This document shows, piece after piece, positions 26,822-35,700 of a DNA stretch of 64,000 nt; the first letter of the stretch is position 1; the number at the start of each line of letters is the position of its first letter. The notes under the pieces are model-generated. The model was not told the DNA's origin. It saw nothing but the letters and a program-made list of their open reading frames with translations, and did not search any database. A program made the position numbers and the translations under genes. This stretch comes from Clostridia bacterium. GTDB taxonomy: Bacteria; Bacillota; Clostridia; Christensenellales; CAG-917. The DNA lies in the NCBI GenBank assembly GCA_017618055.1, contig JAFZVB010000018.1, forward strand, positions 22,181-86,180. Reading direction: 5' to 3'.

Positions 26822-27276
26822 TGATTAAGAATATTTGTGATTTAGTTTGTAGTGCCATTGTAAAGAGTGGTGCTAAGTATGATGTAATGTCTTATGATGA
26901 TTCCTATGACATTTTCTTTAATGATTATGTTGGAGAAGATTTCATTAACTTCCATTTTGAGATAGTGGGAAATCCTAAGATAGTTGTCTTAACTTCTAAA
27001 CTTCCTTTTGGATGCAAGAAGATAGATATGTCCATGGCAACGAGTGTAATTAACGATTATCTTATCAACGGAAGTTTTGATTTTGACATCAAAGAAGGAT
27101 CTATAACATACAGAATTACTACTTGCTGGGTAGAGGAAATGAAAGATAGTACTCCGTTTGAGTATTTAATCTCCAAAGCAAAGGAAGATATAAAGGTTTA
27201 TGGAGGATATTTAAAGGATATCCAGGAAGATAAAATAGATTTCAATACCTTACACGAGAGAATTTTTAAAAAGTAA
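26821..27276 (+). CDS. Small soluble protein, YbjN/chaperone-like by pattern
   Basis: 151 residues; I do not recognise it with certainty. There is no signal peptide or membrane helix. Alternating helix and strand blocks (FEIVGNPKIVVLTSKLPFG, MSMATSVINDYLINGSFDFDIKEGSITYRIT, then an acidic helical end) resemble the YbjN / type III secretion chaperone-like fold. The ATG overlaps the stop of the split-barrel flavoprotein, so it is translationally coupled to that gene. Confidence 0.55.
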   Translation: MIKNICDLVCSAIVKSGAKYDVMSYDDSYDIFFNDYVGEDFINFHFEIVGNPKIVVLTSKLPFGCKKIDMSMATSVINDYLINGSFDFDIKEGSITYRITTCWVEEMKDSTPFEYLISKAKEDIKVYGGYLKDIQEDKIDFNTLHERIFKK

Positions 27277-27327
27277 ATAGTTAAATTTCGCTATTTTGTG
27301 GTCTAAAACATATATATGCACAATATG

Positions 27328-27356
27328 TTGACATACGTGTGTATGTGTTGTATAAT
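27328..27356 (+). promoter_or_regulatory. Consensus promoter with operator-like inverted repeat
   Basis: Perfect TTGACA (27328-27333), 17 bp, perfect TATAAT (27351-27356). ACATAC-GTGT-GTATGT (27331-27346), a perfect inverted repeat, fills the spacer. A repressor bound there would block polymerase. It drives the operon starting at 27406. Confidence 0.85.
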
Positions 27357-27405
27357 GTGCGTACCGAATGGAGTATTTCGGAATACGAAAAGGATAGGGC
27401 ATAAA

Positions 27406-27894
27406 ATGGTTTCATCATTACTTATAGCTGTAATTGCACTTGCTGTGTTGCTCATAGTAATTGGCTTAGCATTTATCAGTCGTAAGATGTTAAAATCACA
27501 TATGTATTCAAGAAGAGGACTAGCACTCGTTTGTTCTTCTCTTGTAATTATGTTCCCTGTTCAATTACTCCTAGTTTTAATCTCAATTCCACGTGGAAGT
27601 TTTGTTAATGTATCAAATGCAATAGTTGAATTTGAAAAGACATTATCCCAAGAAGTTGTAGGTCAATTAGTTGGACAAAACTTAGTATTTATGAATGCTA
27701 TTAGTGTCCTTTCTACTGTCACATTCAGTTTGTCTATAGCTTTCTCAGTAGTCGCTTCTGTCAACATCTTATTATTAATAAGAATTCTTCGTAGAGATTA
27801 CAATCCAACAACAATTTTATTAAATTCAATAAATTATTCTAATGAAACTTTAGTAGCTTTTAATTCTCAAAGCATCTGTCGTCTAAATATATAG
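27406..27894 (+). CDS. Small membrane protein of unknown function
   Basis: 162 residues with three or four hydrophobic helices (about 2-25, 38-60, 95-130). I start at ATG 27406 (MVSSLLIAV); the longer reading frame upstream runs through the promoter and cannot be translated from this transcript. AGGATAGGG (27391-27399) is the ribosome site. No family recognised. It is the first gene after a consensus promoter and lies upstream of the ABC fusion gene, so a role with that exporter is possible but unproven. Confidence 0.65.
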   Translation: MVSSLLIAVIALAVLLIVIGLAFISRKMLKSHMYSRRGLALVCSSLVIMFPVQLLLVLISIPRGSFVNVSNAIVEFEKTLSQEVVGQLVGQNLVFMNAISVLSTVTFSLSIAFSVVASVNILLLIRILRRDYNPTTILLNSINYSNETLVAFNSQSICRLNI

Positions 27895-27958
27895 AATTGC
27901 CCTCAATCTATTATTGCAAATTAAGCAAATACTAGTAAAGGTGGGCAAATTTTATTAT

Positions 27959-28081
27959 ATGGAACAAACAACAGCATGCATTGGTTTACCAAATGCGAAA
28001 AACAACAAAAATATATATAGTGATTTTGGAAGAATAAATCTTCCAAGTGTTTCTATATGTTTTAAGAGCGAGAAAGACTAA
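27959..28081 (+). CDS. Possible 40-residue small gene
   Basis: An open frame encodes a 40-residue peptide beginning MEQTTACIGLPNAKNN and ending CFKSEKD. Its stop is immediately followed by the GGAGG of the ABC fusion gene. AGGTGGG lies about 14 bp upstream of the ATG, which is long. It has no membrane helix. It could be spacer DNA; conservation would decide. Confidence 0.3.
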   Translation: MEQTTACIGLPNAKNNKNIYSDFGRINLPSVSICFKSEKD

Positions 28082-28093
28082 GGAGGAGTGAGT

Positions 28094-30520
28094 ATGCCAT
28101 ACTATTATGTGATAGCAATATGTGTAGCCGCTTTCTTAGTAGGAGTAATGCTCCTTCTTGATAAAGTTGTTAAGAGTGAAAAGGTAAAGCACTATATTCT
28201 CATCGGATTCTGTGCCTTATTTACTATCGCATTTATATGCAGATATTTAAGTGATACAGTTGCAATTAAGAAAACAATTGGTCTAAATATCTTCTCACCA
28301 TTTGGAATTAACGGACAAACCGAGACAGTATTCTGTTTATTCACATTCTGGGTTACAGTCGCTGCTATAGTTGTACTTGAAACATATCCTTATTTTAAGG
28401 ATAAGATTTTCATTTTAAAACATTTAGTAAAATTCTTTGTAACAACCGTTTATGTATTGAATCTTGCAACAATGAACTTGCAAATCCAAGCAATGTTCAC
28501 TTCTTCTGCATTAGATACAATCCATATGGGAAGTGTATTCTTTGCATTAGAAACTGGTATTGCAATCGCAATTTGTGCAATGGTTTGGTACAAAGAGTGG
28601 AGAACACCATTTAATTGGAAAGGTTTAGGATTATATGTTCTTACAGTAATTGGAATGATGTTGGTATCCGTACCATGTTTCGCTTTCCAATTATTATTCG
28701 GAAAAGGACCAGGACACTTTATAGTAGAAGACTTCAACTTTGCACACAGAATGATTATCTATGGAGCATTTATTGTTCCTGTAATCATTGCAATCTTATT
28801 CTACAATAAAGATTATGACCATAAACGTTATGCTCTCTTGTTTATGAGTTTAGCTATTTGTATCTCATATAGCATAAGCTATGAGTTCAGAGACTTAATC
28901 AATTTAAGATCCTATCCATTCCACTTATGTAACCTAGCAGTATATCTTGTACCTCTATGTCTTATATTTAAGATTAAGCATATATACTACTTTACATTCT
29001 TTATTAATGTATTTGGTGCATTGATGGCTATCTTATTACCTAACTTAGGTAGAGATGAATTCTTATTTACTTATAGTAATGTAAGATTCTGGATTAACCA
29101 CTATGATGCATTCTTTATGCCGATCTTAATTATGTTATTCAAACTTTATGACAGACCAAAGATGAAGGAACTTGGATATTCATTAATTGGTTTTGCTGGA
29201 TATTTTGCATTAGTACTTTTCGTAAATGCATACTTCACATCCAAAACACCATTAAATCCAACAGACTTCTTCTTTATTAATAGTGACTTCATTGCAAGTA
29301 AGTTTGGTGCAGGAGCAAAAGAGATAAGATTAATACAACTTAAGATACCAACCAAGTGGGGAGAACCAATGGTGTTCTATCCATTATACCAAGCAATATT
29401 CTTCACGGTATATGTAGGTGTAACATTCTTAATGTGGTATGTCTACTTGGTAATGTTCCAAATAGAAGACAATATGGCAGACGTATTTGGACGAAACAAA
29501 AAAATGAAAGCAGATATGATTTTGTTAGAAGAAAGTTTAAAAGGAAGGAATAAAAACGAACCTATGGATGAAGCAGGAGCAAATAAACTAATCTTAAAGA
29601 ACTTCAGCAAAAAGTATTCCACAAGTAATGTCTTTGCTGTTAAAGATGCAAATCTTGAAATAGAAGGTGGACAAATCTTTGGATTCTTAGGACCAAATGG
29701 TGCTGGTAAATCCACAATTATTAAGAGTGTAGTTGGAATACAAACAATTTCATCAGGAAGCATAGAAGTATGTGGATTTGATGTAGAGAAACAATCCGTA
29801 CAAGCAAAACTTCAAATTGGATTCGTTCCAGATCACTATGCATTGTACGAGAACTTATCTGGTAGAGAATATATTAACTACATAGCAAACTTATATGGCG
29901 TTGATATTGACGAAAGAAATAAGAGAATAGATGAGTTCGTAGAAAGATTCCAGCTTCAAGGTTCCTTTGAAAATCCTATTAAGACATACTCACACGGTAT
30001 GAAACAAAAGATAACAATTATGTCTGCTCTTGTACATAATCCTAAGGTTTGGATTTTGGACGAACCACTAACAGGTTTGGATCCAGACAGTATTTTCCAA
30101 GTTAAGGAAACAATGAAACAACATGCAGCAGCAGGTAATATAGTATTCTTCTCATCACATATTATTGATGTTGTTGAAAAGATTTGTGACAAGATTGCAA
30201 TCATTAAGAATGGACATATTATTTGCACAGCAGATGTAAAAGAAATAGAGGAAAGTGGAGTACAACTTGAAAACTTCTATAGAACAACAATTGAAAGTTC
30301 AACAGTTGAAAGAGAAGTGGACACATCTTTCCTTGAAACCAAAAAAGAAAGCATTAAAAAGAAATTCAAATTTGGCAAAAAGAAAGATAAGGAAGATGCT
30401 CCAGTAGAAGAGGAAACTCAAGAAACAGAAAACAGTGAAGTTGAAACAGCTGAAGAACCAGTTGAAGAGACTCAAGCTGAAAATATAGAAACAGAAAGCG
30501 AGCAACAAGATAAAGAGTAA
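28094..30520 (+). CDS. Fusion of YwaF/TMEM164-like membrane domain and ABC-transporter ATPase
   Basis: 808 residues from ATG 28094 (AGGAGG at 28081-28086; the GTG at 28088 overlaps the ribosome site). The first about 480 residues are polytopic, with around 12 hydrophobic segments. The second half contains SYPFHLCNLAVYLVPL (HLC near 277), the signature of the TIGR02206/YwaF and TMEM164 family. From about 495 a complete ABC ATPase follows: Walker A GPNGAGKST (about 533), signature YSHGMKQ (about 632, variant of LSGGQ), Walker B VWILDEPLTGLD (about 652) and H-loop SSH. Residues after about 730 form an acidic Glu/Thr/Val tail. The permease gene follows 5 bp later. Confidence 0.85.
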   Translation: MPYYYVIAICVAAFLVGVMLLLDKVVKSEKVKHYILIGFCALFTIAFICRYLSDTVAIKKTIGLNIFSPFGINGQTETVFCLFTFWVTVAAIVVLETYPYFKDKIFILKHLVKFFVTTVYVLNLATMNLQIQAMFTSSALDTIHMGSVFFALETGIAIAICAMVWYKEWRTPFNWKGLGLYVLTVIGMMLVSVPCFAFQLLFGKGPGHFIVEDFNFAHRMIIYGAFIVPVIIAILFYNKDYDHKRYALLFMSLAICISYSISYEFRDLINLRSYPFHLCNLAVYLVPLCLIFKIKHIYYFTFFINVFGALMAILLPNLGRDEFLFTYSNVRFWINHYDAFFMPILIMLFKLYDRPKMKELGYSLIGFAGYFALVLFVNAYFTSKTPLNPTDFFFINSDFIASKFGAGAKEIRLIQLKIPTKWGEPMVFYPLYQAIFFTVYVGVTFLMWYVYLVMFQIEDNMADVFGRNKKMKADMILLEESLKGRNKNEPMDEAGANKLILKNFSKKYSTSNVFAVKDANLEIEGGQIFGFLGPNGAGKSTIIKSVVGIQTISSGSIEVCGFDVEKQSVQAKLQIGFVPDHYALYENLSGREYINYIANLYGVDIDERNKRIDEFVERFQLQGSFENPIKTYSHGMKQKITIMSALVHNPKVWILDEPLTGLDPDSIFQVKETMKQHAAAGNIVFFSSHIIDVVEKICDKIAIIKNGHIICTADVKEIEESGVQLENFYRTTIESSTVEREVDTSFLETKKESIKKKFKFGKKKDKEDAPVEEETQETENSEVETAEEPVEETQAENIETESEQQDKE

Positions 30521-30525
30521 TAAAG

Positions 30526-32205
30526 ATGGAAAAAGGACAAGTTAAAGAATCCATAAATAAGTCATTCTCATCATTAAGTAATTTGACAATGATGCAGCTT
30601 AAGGAGAAAATGAATTTCTCATTTAAAGCACATCCTAAAAAGTCATTATTGTCATTATCATTCTTTTTGATAGGTTTTGCTGCGGTAATAGTTATATGTT
30701 ATTTCCTTATTAACTTCGCAATGAGACTAAAGGTGTTTGACTTTAACGGTAAACTTCCAACCTCAGTATTGGTTGTTATATTTACAGTAATGTTCTTCTT
30801 GTCATTAATATTCACAACGATTAGCCTTGTTAAGTCACTGTATTTCTCAAGAGATAACTTTGTGTTATTAACATTACCTACAACTCCATCTATCGTTTTC
30901 TCATCTAAGTTGTTAGTTCACTATGTAAACGAATTAAAGAAGAATGCATTATTCTTAATACCATTGTTTATTGGTTATGGAATAAATGCTGGTTTACCAA
31001 TCTATTATTATCCATGGATGCTTGTAATGTTCTTACTAATAGTTACATTACCTGTATTACTTGGCGCTCTAATTTCAATTCCAGCAATGTATTTATACCA
31101 AGCACTTAAGAAAGTTAAGGTTGTTATGTATTCATTAATTTTAATTGCTGTGGTTGGAGTTATAGTTGCAGCAGCTTATATCATTTCAATAATCCCACCA
31201 GATATTAACCTAAAGGAAACATGGGGAACAACGTATTTCCAAATAAGAGGATTCTTATTTGACTTTGAAAGTATAATGTTGCCATTTAAGTGGTTGGTTG
31301 AATTGCTAGTTGGTAAATATCTTGCAACAAGTATGTTTAGTATGAGCACACTATACATATTATTAGGACTACTTGCAACAATAGTTATTCTAGGTGTATT
31401 GTGCTTTGTTTTATCAAAACCTTTATTCTATTCTATGGCTTCAAAACCATTTGAATATAAGAAGAATATGAATGCAAGAGTAAGAAAAGAGAAGAAACTT
31501 TCACCATTCCTTGCAGTTATAAAGAAAGAATGGGTTCTTGCATTTAGAGATAGTACAATTACAACTTTAGTTGTAGAGTTGTTAATTATAATGCCTTTAG
31601 CATTGGCACTTCTTAATAGCTTATATAATGCAATGAATACTAAGTTCTTAGGAACACAATTAACGGTTATGTTTAACCTCTTTATTGTGCTCTTGTTCAT
31701 GTTATCTGCAAATATTCGTATGGCAAGTGCTTATAGTAAAGATGGATCTAGTGCATATCTTAACAAATTGCAACCATCCAATTACGGAAAACTATTGTTT
31801 GCAAAACTAACAGTAAACTTAGTTGTTGGCACAATAGGATTAATGGTTGGAGTTGGAGTTTACTCTTTGTATCATGCATTAACTCCAAGCGAATATACTA
31901 TGTTTGCATTTATCGCATTCTTCCTATTCGTTGCTCACTTATTTGGCAGTGCACAATATGACCTAATGAATTCTCAAGCACAACAATTTGCAACATTTGC
32001 TTCTCAAGCAAACAATCCAAATGAAAATAAATCCATTATTTCTACATTTGTTATTGCATTATTATTTGGAGGAGCATACTTCTTCTTGGGAAGTGAAAAT
32101 TCCAAAACAGTTTGGATTAAATTATTAGTTGTTGCATTTGTATATATGGTAATTAAGATATACTTTTATTTCTTAAGAATTAAGGTTTACTACAAGGAGA
32201 CGTAA
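30526..32205 (+). CDS. ABC exporter permease (ABC-2-like)
   Basis: 559 residues with about 12 hydrophobic helices in two groups, separated by a cytoplasmic loop (about 295-340, KPFEYKKNMNARVRKEKK). SLYFSRDNFVLLTLPTTPSIVFSSKLL is typical of putative ABC exporter permeases partnered with a single ATPase. It begins 5 bp after the ABC-ATPase fusion gene with only a weak ribosome site, suggesting translational coupling. The transported substrate is unknown. Confidence 0.78.
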   Translation: MEKGQVKESINKSFSSLSNLTMMQLKEKMNFSFKAHPKKSLLSLSFFLIGFAAVIVICYFLINFAMRLKVFDFNGKLPTSVLVVIFTVMFFLSLIFTTISLVKSLYFSRDNFVLLTLPTTPSIVFSSKLLVHYVNELKKNALFLIPLFIGYGINAGLPIYYYPWMLVMFLLIVTLPVLLGALISIPAMYLYQALKKVKVVMYSLILIAVVGVIVAAAYIISIIPPDINLKETWGTTYFQIRGFLFDFESIMLPFKWLVELLVGKYLATSMFSMSTLYILLGLLATIVILGVLCFVLSKPLFYSMASKPFEYKKNMNARVRKEKKLSPFLAVIKKEWVLAFRDSTITTLVVELLIIMPLALALLNSLYNAMNTKFLGTQLTVMFNLFIVLLFMLSANIRMASAYSKDGSSAYLNKLQPSNYGKLLFAKLTVNLVVGTIGLMVGVGVYSLYHALTPSEYTMFAFIAFFLFVAHLFGSAQYDLMNSQAQQFATFASQANNPNENKSIISTFVIALLFGGAYFFLGSENSKTVWIKLLVVAFVYMVIKIYFYFLRIKVYYKET

Positions 32206-32206
32206 T

Positions 32207-32704
32207 ATGAAGAAGACAGTTATTTTGGCTATATTTATTGCATATATTGCGTCTATCATGATAGTCCAATTCTTTGGATTAAAAGTTGTTGAAAGGCAAG
32301 GAAATGTATATATAACAGAGATAGAGGTGTCTGGATTTGAATTTACAAATCGAGATGAGTCTGTTGATGCTAAATATAAAAAGGTTGTTCGTCTTAGTGA
32401 CGCAGCTGGGAAACAAACAAATCGTTATGTTGGATACTTTATACCAGGAACTTATGATATGTCAGAAGAAAGTCTTGCATCAAATCCAAATAGGGTAAAG
32501 ATTTTATACACAATCGTACCTTATAATGCAACACATTTAGAGTTATCTTTTGAATATGATAGGAACGCAGTAGAAGGTGCAGTATATTTTGATGAAAACA
32601 CTTATGAATTTGTCTTTTTGAAGGCAAAAACAGTATCCATTATCATAACTTCACACGATGGTTCAAATGTGAAGGCAGATATTGGAATATCATTGGTTTT
32701 ATAA
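32207..32704 (+). CDS. Membrane-anchored small extracytoplasmic protein
   Basis: 165 residues. An N-terminal hydrophobic helix (about 3-23, no lipobox Cys) is followed by a beta-rich extracellular domain with no recognised family. It follows the permease gene by 1 bp, has AAGGAG upstream, and precedes the large lipoprotein gene by 17 bp. An accessory subunit of the exporter is plausible but unproven. Confidence 0.65.
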   Translation: MKKTVILAIFIAYIASIMIVQFFGLKVVERQGNVYITEIEVSGFEFTNRDESVDAKYKKVVRLSDAAGKQTNRYVGYFIPGTYDMSEESLASNPNRVKILYTIVPYNATHLELSFEYDRNAVEGAVYFDENTYEFVFLKAKTVSIIITSHDGSNVKADIGISLVL

Positions 32705-32721
32705 CCAAGAAGGAGTAAAAA

Positions 32722-35700
32722 ATGAAAAAAAGAATCGGAGTTATTTTCTTAGTCTTTTTAGTCTTCGTTCTTTGTGCTATGGCTTTTACAGCATGTCATG
32801 GCGGAAAGTACAAAATGCAAGACTTCATAGTTGACTTTGAAGATTTCGCAAAGACTTATGAGGTTGGCGATCAAGTTGATTTAACAAAAATCAAAATGTA
32901 TGCCACATTCTCAGATGGAACACAAGAGCAAATCCCTCTTGATAAAGTATCCATTAAGGTAGACGGTGTAGATGTTGCTCTTAACGAGTTAACAAAAATT
33001 ACCGAAACAGTTGGAACAAAAATCGTGGAAATCAAATACTCTAACGTTGTTAGAAGTGTAACAATTAGAGTTAATGAAAAACACATAGCAGTTTTGACAT
33101 CTGTCACATTTAACGATGCAAATCTAAGAAAACAATACAATGTTAATGATACAGTTTCATTTGCAGGTTTAGTTGTAACAGCTGTTTATGATGGTTATGA
33201 AAACAGAAATGTTGAACTTACAGACCAAAATCTTGCTTTCTTCATGGGAGATGAAAACATCACAGGAAATCTCTCAAGAATAACAGAGACACTTGGCGAT
33301 AAGGCAATTAAAGTTCGTTACATGACAATGACATCAACAGCAGCATTTACAATTACAGTAAGTGATGTATTAGATTCAGTCGTTGTAGATGTACCAACAA
33401 CATTAAAGACAAGTTACAAAGTAAATGATGCTATTTCATTCGCTACTGTTACTGCAACTGCAAATTACAGAAGTGGTAGAACAGAAGCTGCTGAAGTTAA
33501 GTATTATCTTGGTGATGATGAAATCACAAATTTAAGCACATTAACAGCAACAGCAGGCACAAAGACTGTTATAGCAAAAGCTACATATCAAGGTGTAAGT
33601 GGTCAAAAGAGTATAGCAATTAATGTTGAGAACTGGATTCAATCTATATCCCTAGATACAACAGGTGTTCAACTTGAATATGTTGCAGAAGATGCAATCA
33701 CAATTCAAAACTTTGCAGATATAGTTGTTCGTGCAGTATATGCAGATACAACAGGCAATAAAAATTTCTATTTAACAGCAGATGGTCTAGAATTTGTAAA
33801 TGCAAATAATGATCCAATTAGTTTTGAATCATTAACAAATACTGCAGGTACAAAAGTTATCACAGTTAAATATGAAGGAAAGAGTGATACTTTCTCAGTT
33901 GTTGTTTTAGAAAAAGATAGTGCATTGCAATCTCTTACTGTTACATCACAACCAACAGTTGCATCTTATACAGCTGGTTCAACAAATGTTTCTCTTGATG
34001 GACTTGTAATTACAGGTGTATATAAGACAGAACTTGCTAGAGATAATGATGTTATTGCTTATGCAGACTTTGCAACAAATGGTGTTAACTTATATTACAA
34101 TGATGCACTCGTAACAGATATAAACAATCTAGCAAAGATTTCACCAATTGGAGCAAATACAGTTACTGTAGGTGTTAACTATCTTGGAAAGACAGCAACA
34201 TTTAATCTTACAGTTACAAATAATGTTACATCATTGGAAATTGTTTCTAATGCATCTAAATTATCTTATTTAGTTGATGAAGAAGTAACATTTGCTGGAT
34301 TAAGTGTAAAAGCAATTAAGAATTTCGGAGAAGAAGTTATAGCATTTGATGCTCTCTCATTCTTCAATGGAACAGCAGATTTAACTTCAGACTTAGGTGC
34401 TTTCACAGCAACACCAGGAAATAAGACTGTAACAGTTAAGTTCCAAGGTCAAGAAATTTCATTTGGTATTGAAGTAACAGATTACATTATCAACATCAGT
34501 TTATCAGGAACAACATCCTTTGTAACAGATGTTAATGTAACACCTGATTCTAAATTTACAGCATTTACAGGACTTCAAGTATATGCAAATTACAAATCTG
34601 GTGCATCCGAACTTCTTGAATCTGGATATTCATTCTCAGGAAATGCAATCACTGTTCCAGGAGTAAAGACGGTTAAGGTAACATATAATACATTTGAAAA
34701 TAGTGATATTACTCTTACTGTAAGAGAAGTATTAAATAGCATTGAAGTTGTTGATTCATCCATTCCTACTAAGATTGTTAAGAATGGTGAAGTTGAGAAA
34801 TACCTCATCGGAATCACTGTATTAGGACATTATGCATACAAAGGTGACGAAGAAATTATTATCCTAAATGATAATGGACAATCATTCTTATATTCTAAGG
34901 TAAGTTTCGCTATCAAAGTAGCAGGTGAATATCAAACAATTAACCCATTGGATATGGAATCAATTGCTAATGAATCTGGAAATCGTGAACTCAAATTAAC
35001 ATATACATATAATGATTACACACGTTCAGATGAATTCATTCTTAATGTTCTTGTTAGTGGAAAGGGTGTAGATGAATTCGCATTACCACAATCATTAGTT
35101 AACTACAATGCAACTCTTGCATATGGTAGAGCAAACCAAGACAATGTAAATTCAAAGCAATTTGAAAGTGCACTCTTTGTTAACGATGAAGAAGATTACT
35201 TAGTAGGAAATGATAATCCATATAGATTCGTTCCAACACTAAGCCAAGTTGATATTATCAATGAAACAACAAACACATTATCTTCATTTGAAGCAACAAG
35301 TACAATTTACCTTAAAAATGGAGTAAACTTTATTGAACTTAGCTATGAGCAAACAGGAACATATACAAAGAGATGGTATCATGGTTCATTTGATTATGTA
35401 ATTGAAATAACAAATGAAAATAAATATCAATTCTTAGATGATGCAGAAAATCAAAGTTTCAAGATTTCTGTATTACCAGATGCAAATGAATTTGTTTATG
35501 ACCCAAGCGATGTAAACCCAGTAGAATGGACTGTAAAAGTTATCAAGGGATATAATCTCTATGATTCTAAGGAAATCTGCTTACTTGAACAACCAAGTGA
35601 AGCAACACGTGCAATTAGATCAAGTAAATATCCAGCAGGAAGAACATATTGGGATTCAATTAAGACTCAACTCGGATTAACTGGAAAGAGATATTCATCT

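Noticed and set aside
27316..27405. Cys-rich leader peptide before the small membrane protein
   Set aside because: The frame overlaps the TTGACA/TATAAT promoter and would begin before transcription starts.
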